Positions 12,001 to 24,000 of a DNA stretch of 64,000 bases are shown here, piece by piece. Both the position numbers and the translations under genes were made by a program. Below the pieces are notes generated by a model that searched no databases, had not been told where the DNA came from, and saw only the letters and a program-made list of their open reading frames with translations. Origin of the DNA: Eudorina sp. 2006-703-Eu-15 (taxonomy: Eukaryota; Chlorophyta; Chlorophyceae; Chlamydomonadales; Volvocaceae); NCBI GenBank assembly GCA_003117195.1, contig BDSI01000009.1, positions 62,001 to 126,000 of the forward strand, read 5' to 3'. Every line of letters begins with the position of its first letter. The first letter of the stretch is position 1.

Positions 12001-15000
12001 CGTTCAACTGTTTCTCGTCACAGGATCCAACCCCGTCACACCGTACTATGAGTGAGGGCCGCCACCTCCATTCCAGCCCCCCTCCTCTCCTCCGTCTCCG
12101 TCCCCGCACCTACCCAGGCTGCCCCAGATGGCGGCGTGGTGCAGCACCGTCCACTCGTCCACCAGCACCGCCAGATGCAGGTGAACCGTCAGCAGCAGCC
12201 CCGTGAACAGCACCGCGCCCACCTGCAGCAGGCAGCAGCAGCACAGACAGGAAAGGCAGCGGCCGCGCTTCGAAGGACAAATCAGACCTGGCCGGCACCT
12301 GACAGCGCGGAAACCGAAGAGCACTGCTGACGGCAGGCGCCTCTCGGAACAGCAGGCCGGGTCTGGCTGGTACTGAAGCGGAGCGCGGCCAAGGCAACAG
12401 GCTCAAGGCAGCAGCACCCCCTGAAGCGGATACCTTAGCACATACAGCGCCTCCGAGGCCCTGTCCAGCACTGAGTCAGCACAGCGTCGCCGGGGCTTCG
12501 CGCCGACCCATCCGCACCCACCCGCCCACCTACCCACCCACTTCACCTACCTACCCACCAATGACACCCACCTACCCACCCACTTAAACCGACTACACCG
12601 ACCCACCCACTAAACCCACTGCACCTACCCACCCTCTGAACCCTCTACACCGACCCGCTCTCTCAACCCACCCACCCAGCCACCCATTACACCCACCCAC
12701 TGAAGCGCACCTGCGCCATCCCGAAGGGGTTGCCTTCCGGCCCCGCGGCCGCCGTGCCCGCCACCCCCCCCAGCACCATGGCCAGCAGCACCCCCGCCTG
12801 CGCGGCCGCCGCCAGCAGCCAGGCGCCGATGCGGCCGACCGAGAAGGCCTCGTTGGCTATTCCTCCGCGGTACAGCTGCGGGTACCTCAGCAGCAGCCTC
12901 TTGCTCAGGTGGCGGTCAAACATGCCGATCAGCAGGGGGCTGGCGGAGGTGAAGAGCACGTTGAAGAGCGTCATGGACGTGTCTGCGGGGCCCGGAGGGG
13001 GCGCGGGGGAGGCAGATTCGGCGGTTATCGGTTTGTTGCTCTTTTGCGGTTTCGCTGTCTTTATTGACAAAAAGGGGCGGGGCAGATTCGGCAGGGACAT
13101 ATACATGGTAAGGAAAAGCACCCCAGCCAGAGACATGTGATTGTGATTGCTTGTGTGTGCTTCAATGATGTTGCTGGGGTGGGGGTGGGGGCTGCGGCGG
13201 TCACTCTGGGAAGCGGGCGCGGTGGGGATTCAAGGCCTGCGGAGGACATACGGGAGGGCATTGGCCGTTTGGCCCTCACAGCACGGCCGCTGACCCGTGG
13301 GTCCGCGGCTGGGTGTTTGGCCGAACACGCTGGACGGCGGGCAGCCAAGGGGCCAACGTAAGGCGCTCGTGGTGTTGCGCCCCATGATCATGGGAATGGA
13401 GGGCCGGGTGAGCTCCTGACCGCGTGGGGGCCCCAGCACCCCGTCCCTCCCTCACAGTTTGTTGCTGTTGTTGCTGTTGTTGTCCATGCCTCGCGCCTTG
13501 CCACCGACAAAAACAAATGCACCCCACCCAAACCACTCGGTGCGGAAAGTACAACAATGGTAATGATAAAGATATCATCCTTGCGCTGAGCAAACCCTAG
13601 CGTACATTAAGGGCGCGGGGTGGATTACGCCGCCGCTCTGCCACACGGTACAATCAGGAAGTACATGCCGTACCGTTGTACACGTACGATCCCGAGAAGG
13701 TGGTGAAGGCCGAGTAGGTGAAGAGCGTCAACGCGAACATGAGGTTCTTGTAGAAGAAGAAGCAGATCATGCGGCTGAGGCGGCGGTACGAGTACTGGCC
13801 GTGCACCAGCAGCAGCGGCACCAGGAAGCGGAACTGCGCGATGGCGAAGTCGGACGACATGACCGCCTGCATGCCCTCCTGGCCGCTGATGCCCACACCT
13901 GCGGACACCGCATCCAACCGGCCCTTCAGTTGGTATGCATAATTATTAAGGATGTTACAGCGGACCCCGCGGGTCATCGGTGACAGCCATCGGCGACAGC
14001 CGACGCTTCCTCACCATACACTGGTTGCATGCTAGGAGCACGCGCCGTGCTGAGTAGCGCGACTGCTGCGCCCGCACCCACAGCGGGGTGGCGTGGTGCT
14101 GCGATGGAGTGACTAGGTGCAGGGACACAAGGTTGGAGTGGGGCATACGGATGCGGCATCATCGTCACCACCACCATCATCATCATCATTAGGACGGCAC
14201 GGGACGGGACAGCCGCCGGCAACGAACGAGCGCGCTAGGGACCCTCTGGGACCCCCGGGGCCCGCTGACGCCTTCCGCCTTGTCACTGCTGCGGCCCCAT
14301 GTCAGCCAAGGCGCGCCACTCCGGCCTTGACCGCTGGCGATGACGCGGCTCTGGGTGGCTCCCCCGTGGCCAGGCCACACCGTTACGCCACGCGCGCATC
14401 CCCCGTCCACTTTCATCGACGGCGGGACACTCCGCCCCACCCGCATACCCCCGCCCAATTGTAACCAGCAGAATCGCGCGTCATTCATCCCAGTCTTAAC
14501 GTCCCAGCCGGCCGTGCCTGAACACACCCCGCCGGCACCTCCCCCAGCCCCACCACCACCACCGCCGCCGCCACCACCACCACCCCCGCGACCACCACCA
14601 CCACCAACCCCGCCGGCGCCTCACCGATATGCGCCCGCTGTATCATGCCCACGTCGTTGGCGCCGTCGCCGATGGCCAGTGTGACACCGCCCGCGGAGCG
14701 CACCAGGGTCGTCACCTGCGCCTTCTGCAGCGGCGACACCCGGCAGCACACCACCGCCGCGCAGCGCAGCCCCACGCGCAGGAACAGCGGCGCCAGCCGC
14801 GGCGCCAGGGCGTACGACAGCGCCTTGCCGTCGATGATGAGCGCCGCTTTGGCGGCGGCCTCCCGCGCGCCCTCGCTGCGGCCGCTGACGCCGCCGAGTT
14901 TTAAGCTTGCTTCCACCTGGGTGGGTGGGTGGGAGGGGGGTTGAGGCAGTGGCTAGCTAGGGCAGAAATTGGGGCAGTGGCTTGGGCAGCAACGGTGAAG

Positions 15001-18000
15001 CCAACATATTTTGCATTGGGCAACATCGTACCACAGGGCGCCGCCGCCCTGGCAAGGTTTTCCAACGACTGTTGAACCCGCGGCTATACCCGTCCCTTCC
15101 CTTTCCGTCCCCGGCCGCGGCTCCAACCCACGCCATCCCTTCCCGGGCCCCGTCCAGCCGCGCCGCCCCGCACCTGCCGCAGCTGCTCCCCCACCAACTC
15201 GGCCGCCAGCGCCTCCGCTTCCTCCTTGGACCCCGCCTTCTCAAGCGCCGTGAGCCGCGGGGAGGAGGCGGACACGGTGTGCTGAGGAGGAAGCGAGGAG
15301 CAACAAGGGGCGGGGGGAGGGGGTGCAGGCGGGGGAGGGGGGTATAGGAAATCGGTAGACATTTTCATAGGCGGGGGACGGGGTGGCAAAGGCACAAACA
15401 AGCACAGGAGGGCAATACTGCCTCTGGGGTCACCGCGACAACGATGGAGCAGCGGGGCAGCTGCCAACCCCTCGGCGACCTCAGCGTATGCCGGTGGTGC
15501 GTGCGTCGAAGAAGCCTATTCGCGCCCGCGAAACGCCGCCGTCCCGCTACCCCTTCTCAGCAACCTCTCACGAGGCCGGCACACCATGTCACCTGTGGGG
15601 TGTGGCGCACACATACACACACCTGGGAGATACCGTATCACAGGAACCTGGGCCAGGTAGGTAGGGGACGCACTGCGTGCGGAGCCCAAGCCAGGCCGCT
15701 CTCCCCACACATGGTTGCACACGGACACAGCGCCGCCACCCACACGCACACGCACTCCCCTCCCTCTCCGCGCCACCCCTCCCAGCCTCCGTCCCCATCC
15801 CCGTCCCCACGCTCGTGTGCCATCCCCCTACCCGCCGCCACGCAACTGCTCCCAGCCATCCAGCCGTAGCACCGAACGAACCTGCGTCATGTCCTCCCGC
15901 AGCAGCGAGCACGCGAAGCCGATGTTGATGGCGGTCTCCATCTTGTCGCCCGTCAGCACCCAGATGCGGATGCCCGCCATGGCCAGCTGCTTGATGCACT
16001 GCGGCACCCCCTCCTGCAGCTTGTCCTCAATGGCCGTGCAGCCCAGCAGTCGCAGGTTGCGCTCGATCTTCTCGGACACCTCCGCCACCTTCTCGTCGCG
16101 CTTGTCCAGCGACGTCTTGGCGGCCACCCACTCCGGCTGCCAGACGTTGTTGTACCACTCGCGGTCCACCTCGGTGTACGACAGGCACAGCGTGCGCAAC
16201 CCCGCGGCGCCGAACTCCTCCATGTGGCGGCTGGTGGCCTCCTTCATGGCCTCGTTCGGGCCGTAGGTGGGGTCCAGACGCTCGTAGATCACCGTGTCCG
16301 CACCCTGGTGAGCGGGCGGGCGGGCGGGCGACACACGATGTATCACTAAGGACACAGGGTAAGTCGGGCAGGGTTGCGGGTGCGATGCACGGTGTGCCGA
16401 AGTGGCGTATCAGACACCGCACGTCCAGGTCCAAGTAGAACAGTCCAGATAAACACCCACCCAGCCCGGCGACCAAATACTCGGTTGGGCGGCTGGGGAG
16501 GGGGTTTTTGGAGATCATGGAAGGCAGGTCGGGACGGTTGAGGCTGCGGCGCCAACGTCCGCGGGAGCCTTCCGGACGCAGTCCATGCCGCAGTCCATCC
16601 GCCCATCCACCCACCACCCGGGGGGATCGTTTCGGGTTCCTTTCTTTCTTCAATTTATCCACCCATCACGCGAACTGTAAGCGAGCAGCCTCAAGAGGCC
16701 CGACCGAGTGTGTGCGGGTCGGGTCAGGTCGCTCGCGTGTTCAAGAGGCGCACTCAAGGGGTCAAGCGGCGTCCACAACCCACAACCCAGAACCCACAAC
16801 CCAGAACCCACAACCCAGAACCCACAACCCAGAACCCACAACCCAGAACCCACAACCCAGAACCCACAACCCAGAACCCACAACCCACAACCCACCCCCC
16901 ACCCTGGAGGCGTGGAAGCGTGAGTCGCAGCAGTGCGTGCGCGCAGTGCGAGCTAGCGTATATGACGGCGAGGGTCGTCGTGGGACAGAGACAGCAGGTG
17001 CCCCCCGGGGTCGGTCGGCGGGGCCGGCAGTCCCCGTCACAACGCCAACGTGCGTCCGCGGAGTTCTACAGCGGACCGCCCACCTCGCCCACCGCGCCCG
17101 CAAGCTTTTGTTTACCATGCCCTCCACCCGTACCTTGCTGAATACCAGGATCCGGTCCCGGGCCCTGTCCCGGATCACCACGCTCATGCGCTTGCGTGTC
17201 GAGTTGAACTCCAGTACGGCAAGCACGTCGTACTCGACGTCCTGCTCGCCACCCGCCGGGGTGCGCTCCCTCACGGTCACGCAGGTGGTGGTGCGGCGGT
17301 GGAAGAAGAACCCGAAGGCCTTGGCCGCCACCACCAGCGCCGCCTCATCCGGGGACTCGCTCTGGGGGGAGAGTGATGATGGGTCGGGCAGGCGGGGCGC
17401 GGGGAGTGGGGGCTGAAAAAGGGAAACAGCCCAGAGTGAGGGGTGAGAGGGGGGCAAGTGCGGTTGGATTGGGGGTGAAAAAACAAAGAAAACCAAACCC
17501 AGAAACAAACCCTGGCACACCGAAAATTACTCAGAACGCTTACGCGGTGAGGTACCTGCATGGCAGTGGAAAACTAGGCTGTGCGATGCCGTGCGGCGGC
17601 GCGGCCGCGCTGGGGGGGGAGCCAGGTACGGCAGATTCCAAGTAGGATGCGGCAGTCGGGCGGGCCAGGTGGGTTGAGGCGGGGACCTCGACGTGTCGTG
17701 TCAACTTTTGTGACGTAACCGTTACAAGGGCGACCCTAGAGTCGAGTTACTGGATGAACAAGGTAAGGGCGACCGACCGACCCGAGCCAGCCCCTCCCCG
17801 TAACCCCCACACGTTCATTTTCCGGTGGTTCCGGTGGTCTGGGGCCAGACTTCCGCCCCTCGCCCCTGTCGGCGATCCAATCGGGGGGACCCTCCCGCAG
17901 TGCGCCCGCCGACCAAGTCCGCAAACCCAACCCAACCCAACCCAACCCATCCCTCACACACGCGGCTCGGGTTGCATGCCGCCATCCCCACTGCCGTACA

Positions 18001-21000
18001 TCGCCTTAGAGGCCGGCAGGACACGCGCATGGTGGCGACACCCCCTCCTCCCGCAGACCCCATCCATCCCGCCCAATCATCGTTGGCAAGTACTTGTCGC
18101 CCGGCTGGGTGTGTGTGTCTGGGCTTTGTTCAATTTGACCGCCCCTCCGACCCCCAAATTTAGTCCGAAACTTCGCACTAAAGTGCCGAATCCGACCGCA
18201 CTACCCACCTCGTACTTGATGGTCGCCGGCTCGGGTGGCCCGTCGGGGATGACCGTGTGGCACACCGCCAGCAGCCGGAAGAACATCTCGATGGTGCCCG
18301 GGTCCTTCGCGGTGAACCACGCGTCGCCCATGAGGCGGGGGTCATAGAAGTTGAAGAAACGCTCGCGGTAATGGGCGGCCCGTGGGTCGGTCTGCTCCTC
18401 ACGCCAGGTGCCCTGCCTGCCGTGGTGTGTGTTAAAATAAACCGAGAGACCGTGGTGTGTGTGTGTGGAGAAGAGACCCGCACGTGGTGGTGGTGTGTGT
18501 TCAATGAGAAGCCCGGTGGTGGTGGTGGTGGTGGTGGTGGTGGTGTGTATGTGCGTATGTGTGTTGGGTGTGTGTTAAAATAAACCGAGAGACACGACTT
18601 GCGAGGACCATAATTGCGCACGCGGACGAGTGAGGACGAGTGTTGGGTGTGTGTGTGTTGGGGTAGGGGTAGCAGTAAGGAAGAAACGTGTGGAGTCAAA
18701 TGGAGGGTGGAGGTGGAGGTGGAGGTGTTTCCCAGAGGGCTGCGTGTGTATGTGTGGCCCGTACGTGTGTATTAATGAGGAACCCGCCCGATCCAGCCCG
18801 AACGCGATATGTGTGTGCGCGCGCGCTCGCTTGAAATGACGTGTACGCAGCTTTGGAAGATGTGCGCCCGTGTGGGGGCTGGTGGCGGGTCAGCGTCCAT
18901 CACCGGCACATCCTGGTCGCAAGATAGTAATCGTATCAAGGTGGACGCGAGTCCCGACCGGAGGTAGATGCCAGTAAGGGTGCTTGCCGTGCGGAGGGCT
19001 GCAGTGCAAGCACTTCCCAGGCAGCGCCAGAGATTAACCAACTCACAACGACCCCCGCGCGCGTGTGTGTGTGTGTGTGTGTGTGTGTTCTTGGCAGATG
19101 TTTTTCACACGTGGCAAGCAGCCAACCACTGGCACTCCTGTGCAGACGTCACGCGCGGAGGCGAGCCAGGGGGTTGGTGTTTGGGGCTGTGAAGCCAGCA
19201 GGTCACACCGCGGGTGGATGGGTTCGTGGCGCTCCGAGGCTCCGAGACCCCTCCCAACCCCCCATACACACACCACCGCGGTCGTCTTGCTTGCCTGTCG
19301 TATTTGTCTTGTTGTATTGCCACTGGTACGTAAAGCGCAGGTTTTGGTAAGTATCCGGGCCTGGGCGGTTATGAGTGGGCTTCTTGTTGAACACACCACT
19401 CCTACCCACCACCACCACCAACGCAAGCGGGTGGCCGTACCGTGCCGTACCGTACCTCGTCATGTTGGTCCTCTCGATCTCCGTGATCCCATCGCCGTAC
19501 GCAACACCCGCAATCGAGCATTTGAAGAACTCCATCACGTTGCGAGTGAGCGTGCCGGTCTTGTCCGTCATGACCGCCGCCACCATGCCCAGCTCCTCGT
19601 TCAGATTGGAGGTGCGGGCCAGGGCGGGGGTGTCCGTGTCCGGGTGGTACATGGCCCGGTCGCCGCTGATCAGCACCATGGCCTGGAACACCTTGACCAT
19701 CTCTATGGACACGTACAGCGAGATGGGAAGCAGGTAGCCTGGGGGGAAGGGGTCGCGGTCGGGGGGGTGGGGGTTGTCCTCGGGTTTAGGGTATGTCCCG
19801 GCGCCAGCCGTGCGGTCTTGGTAAACCGGAATGGTAGAATCGTCTATGGTAGCTTTTCCCCACCCCGCACCCCGCACCCCCCGCACCCTCCACCCTCCAC
19901 CTCACCCCGCCCCCGGCACTCCTCCCCCAAAGCCGGCCCCCGCCCGCCCCTCACTGTAGAGCAGCAGCGCGGTGAAGAAGTTGACGGTGCCGGTCCGGAC
20001 CGCGGAGTTGGGATCGTCGTCCGCGGCGGCCGCGTCCGGTCGCATGTACCAGTGGCTGCGCAGCCGGGTGGCAGTCCAGCGTGAGTGCACCACCGCGGAG
20101 GTGAGGCACATGAGGAAGAGCAGGCCGAAGATGGCGCAGATGACCTTGTCCACGGTGCGCTCCACCTGGGAGCGTTTGGAGGGGGGCTCCGTGGAGTTCA
20201 TGAAGATCTTGGTGTCGTGGCCTGGAGGGGAGCGGGGCGGGGCGGGGAGGGGGGAGAGGGGGTTAAATTGAGAAAAATAAATAAACCCGAAGAACGAACC
20301 CGGGGAGAGGGGGGAGGACGGGATGAGGGGCGATGTCTGGAGGGGGGCACGGGTCCCAGTGAGACGGGGGGGCGAGGGGCCGGAGATCGCATCTCACGAT
20401 ACCTTTCATGCGCGCACACGCAACATACACCCGCGCCAGAAGCGCGCCAAAAATCGACAGCGCTCTTCCGACACCATAGCCTTCTATTTCCTATATGGGT
20501 CGGGCAATGGGTATATTATATACGCATACGGGCAAACTATTGGGCGCCACCCGGCCCCTCGCATGTCACGCACTCCTGTTCTGCCTGATCAAGTAACACG
20601 CACATACACCCACATATGCCTTGTCGGTGGCGCCTGCTGGGGCTTGTCCTGGTAAACACCGTTGATCCCTTTTTGGGGGTCCGCTGTAACGTTCATTCAT
20701 TCATTCACTCATTCATATGGCAGAGCCTGTGGGGAGCCCCCGCCTGCTGTTTGCCATGCAGGAATTCCGAAACGTTCAGTGTTCCAATTACGCTGGTGCG
20801 TGCCCGGGTTCGATTCTGGGTCTGCTGCTTTCCAATTTAGCACACCACCTACCCACCTTTCCCCATTTCCTTACAACCCCCACCCTACCCACCTGCGTAC
20901 ACCACCACGCCGTACACGTAGTCCGTGTTGCGCAAACTGCAGCCCCGCAACAGGAGCGATGACGCCGACAGCGGCACCACCGACCCGCAGTCCGCACCGG

Positions 21001-21001
21001 A

Positions 21002-21033
<32 letters not shown>

Positions 21034-24000
21034 TACTGCTGCTGCAGCTCACGTCCGCGCCGCCCCCAGTGCCGTCCCCGCACCATCTCCCCGACGAGCC
21101 CTTCTGCCCCGCCGCGCCCAACCCTCTAACTTGCACCGCCTCCACTCCCGCTGCCTTGGCCCCGCCGTCGCCGCTGGGGGGTGTGGCCGTGACCTGCAGC
21201 TCGAGTGCCTTGGCGGCGGCGGCGGCAGCCGCCGCCGCCGCCGCGGCGGCCGCGGCGGCGGAGCCGCCGCACCCGGAGTCTGCCGCCGCCGGCGCAGCCA
21301 GCCGCAGCTGCTTCGGCGGCGCTTCCCCGGCCGCGGCGTCGGCGGCCGCCGCCCGCGTCGGCCGCCGCAAGCACAGGTTCCCTGTGAAGGTGTACAACCT
21401 GGAGTTGGGCGGCTCGCACTCCACCGCCGCCACAAGCTCCCGCAGCCGCCGCGCCTCCGCCTCCCCCTCCCGCGCCCCCTTCTCGCCCCCTCCTCCGCGC
21501 CCGCCCCCGCCTTGGGGGCCCCGCATCAGGCCCCGGGTCGCCTCCGGCGCCGTCTTGATCTTGAGGTTGGTCTCGCCGTCCAGGTTCATGGTCTCCACGT
21601 AGCAGCTGCCCTCCGTGCTGGAGGACGCCAGCAGCACCATATCCGCGGGGAGGGCCTCGTCCCGGGCCACACGGACCAGATCGCCCACGCGGACCTCCCG
21701 CCAAGCCACCGTCGTGAACTCGCCTGGGGCCCCGGAAGAGCCGTGGTGGAGCGGGGCGGGGAGCGTGTAAGTAGTTGGTTGTGAGAAGTGGGTCGACACA
21801 TTCGAGCGCCACGAAGGCGGCGAGGGTACAGCAGGACATGGGTGTCCACATTTTCAAGCTGCGCTGGCTGCCCTGGCGAGGGTCCGGTGGAGAACGGAGT
21901 GCACCCGGAAGGGTTAGTCCAGGGAGGTAGGGAGGGTAGGGAGGAGGGGTGACGTATAGGAAGTCGGTGGACACAGGGAGGGGGTTCAGGCGCACTGCTG
22001 CACGCCATGGGGATTTGAGTGGCGCGGGTCAAGGAAGGAGGGATATGGATTGGGGAACCGATGCGTGGCACAGGAGGGAGGGAGGGCGGTGCGCATTGAG
22101 CGTCTCATATAACGGTGTCAGGGAGGCAGAGCGGAAGGATGGGGCACCAGGACCTGGGGAGGCGAGGGCGGGGAGGTGAGGCGGGGTCCGCATTGCCGGG
22201 CATGGGCGCGCACCGCCGCACGTCGTCTCCCGCTGGGGTCGCTCTTACCCTTCCTTGACCCTCTCAGGGGCGTGAGGGCTGCTCGTAGTGTTCCGTTCCT
22301 GTCATCCTCGTGGAGCCAAGTCTCTCGACGGGTTCACTGACGCCGTTACGTGGTGACGAATAGGGCCCCACCCACCCCTGTTATTGATCGGCTGACCCAT
22401 GGGTCGCCCTGGGTCTGGGTCTGGACGCGTGAGCCCCTGCTCGCTCTCCTGAGCAGGCCAGCCCTAACAAACAACGTAACAAAGACCCCAGGCTGAAGGG
22501 CGCGGTGTGTTGCGTGACGGTACGGTCCTGAGGTCGGGTGCTCGGTTCGCCGCCAGGCGGCACCCGGGAGCCCCCCTCGCTGCGGCCGCGGGTGATGCGG
22601 ACGAAGCGGGGTTGGGCCCCAACGGGGGCAGCGATGACAGCCGTTGTCTGTCGGGTCTACGGCTGCAGCCGGGTCTGCGGCTGCTGCCGGGTCTGCAGGT
22701 GTCGCCATTACCGCCCGTAGTGCTATCTGTTGTGTTTCTGATGCAGCGCGCCTGAGGGTGGCGGCGGGCCCCTCCGAGCCCTCCGAGCCTGCGCCCTCGT
22801 CCCCGTCCTCAGAGTCCGGATGCCTTCTCAGTGCTCACAGCTCCCGGCCCTGCCTGGGCCCGCCTGGAGCCCCCTACGTCACCCCCCGCCGCCTCCGCCC
22901 CTCACCGGTGCTTCGGTCCATGACCCGGGTGGGCCGGTTGTTGATCTGCTGGTCCTGCTTGTAACGCTTGTAGTCTTCACGCGCCTCCTTCAGCATGGAC
23001 ACACCGACCACCAGGACCAGCGGAGTCCAGGTGGTCCAGGGGCTGGGGGCCGGCGGGCGGGCGAGGTGGGGCGGGAGGGGAGGGGAGGCGAGGGGAGGGC
23101 CAAGTGCGCTCGGTCGGGGGCGGGGGCCGGCCGGCGGTGGGTTGGTATGCGGTGGAGAGGAGAAGCGCCAGCGCCCAGGGAGGTGGGGCAGTGGATCAGC
23201 AGCATGTGGAGGGTGGCGCTGCACCGATGGAGTGATAAACAGATATCGTTGCCAAGGGGGAAGGGTATCGGTTCGCGTACCTTCGCGTACCTTCATCCAA
23301 AGAAGGATACTCAAACAGGGACCTCTTGGAACCCCAGATCGGAGGAAAACGCGGGCCGGGGAACGCGGACCGGCGAACGCGGCCGAGGTTGGGCTTGGAG
23401 CCGGCGGCCTGAGCCCTGGGTGCATCGGCCCCGGGTCCTTATCGCAGTCGCCACCGCCCTTACGAGGAAGCTGCGCCACCAGCGCCGCCACCGCCACCGC
23501 CACCTACATGACGAGCGGCAGACCGCCATGGTCCCATCCCCGCCCGCGCCTGTGCCACGTATCGGTTCCCCAATCCATATCCCCGCCCGCCAACACCATC
23601 CCCCGGTTTGCACTTCTCACAGGGGTGGCGTTGGCTGCCAGAGTTTGCTTGCCAATGCTTCCCTGACGCAGCCCATCGGACGGACCCCCGGCGACACATC
23701 CCACGACGTCCCTCCCGCACATGCTTTCAAGGGGGTGCTCACCCTGCAGGCAAGTCGCACACCCACCGACACGAACGGCGGTATCGACCTGCCCGCCATT
23801 TCTCGGTGGCAAGATTCCCTCCCCGGTCCCCGCCCGCGTCACCCAGACACGTCCCGCCCAGGCCTGTGGGGCCATGCCCTTCAGATACACCGGAGAACGG
23901 CCCCCCAATCCGGCCCCTCATCCCGCACCGCATCCATCCATCCATCCATCCACTCATCCACCAAGTGCTGCCGTAACCCAACCCGCGTCGGTCACCGCTG

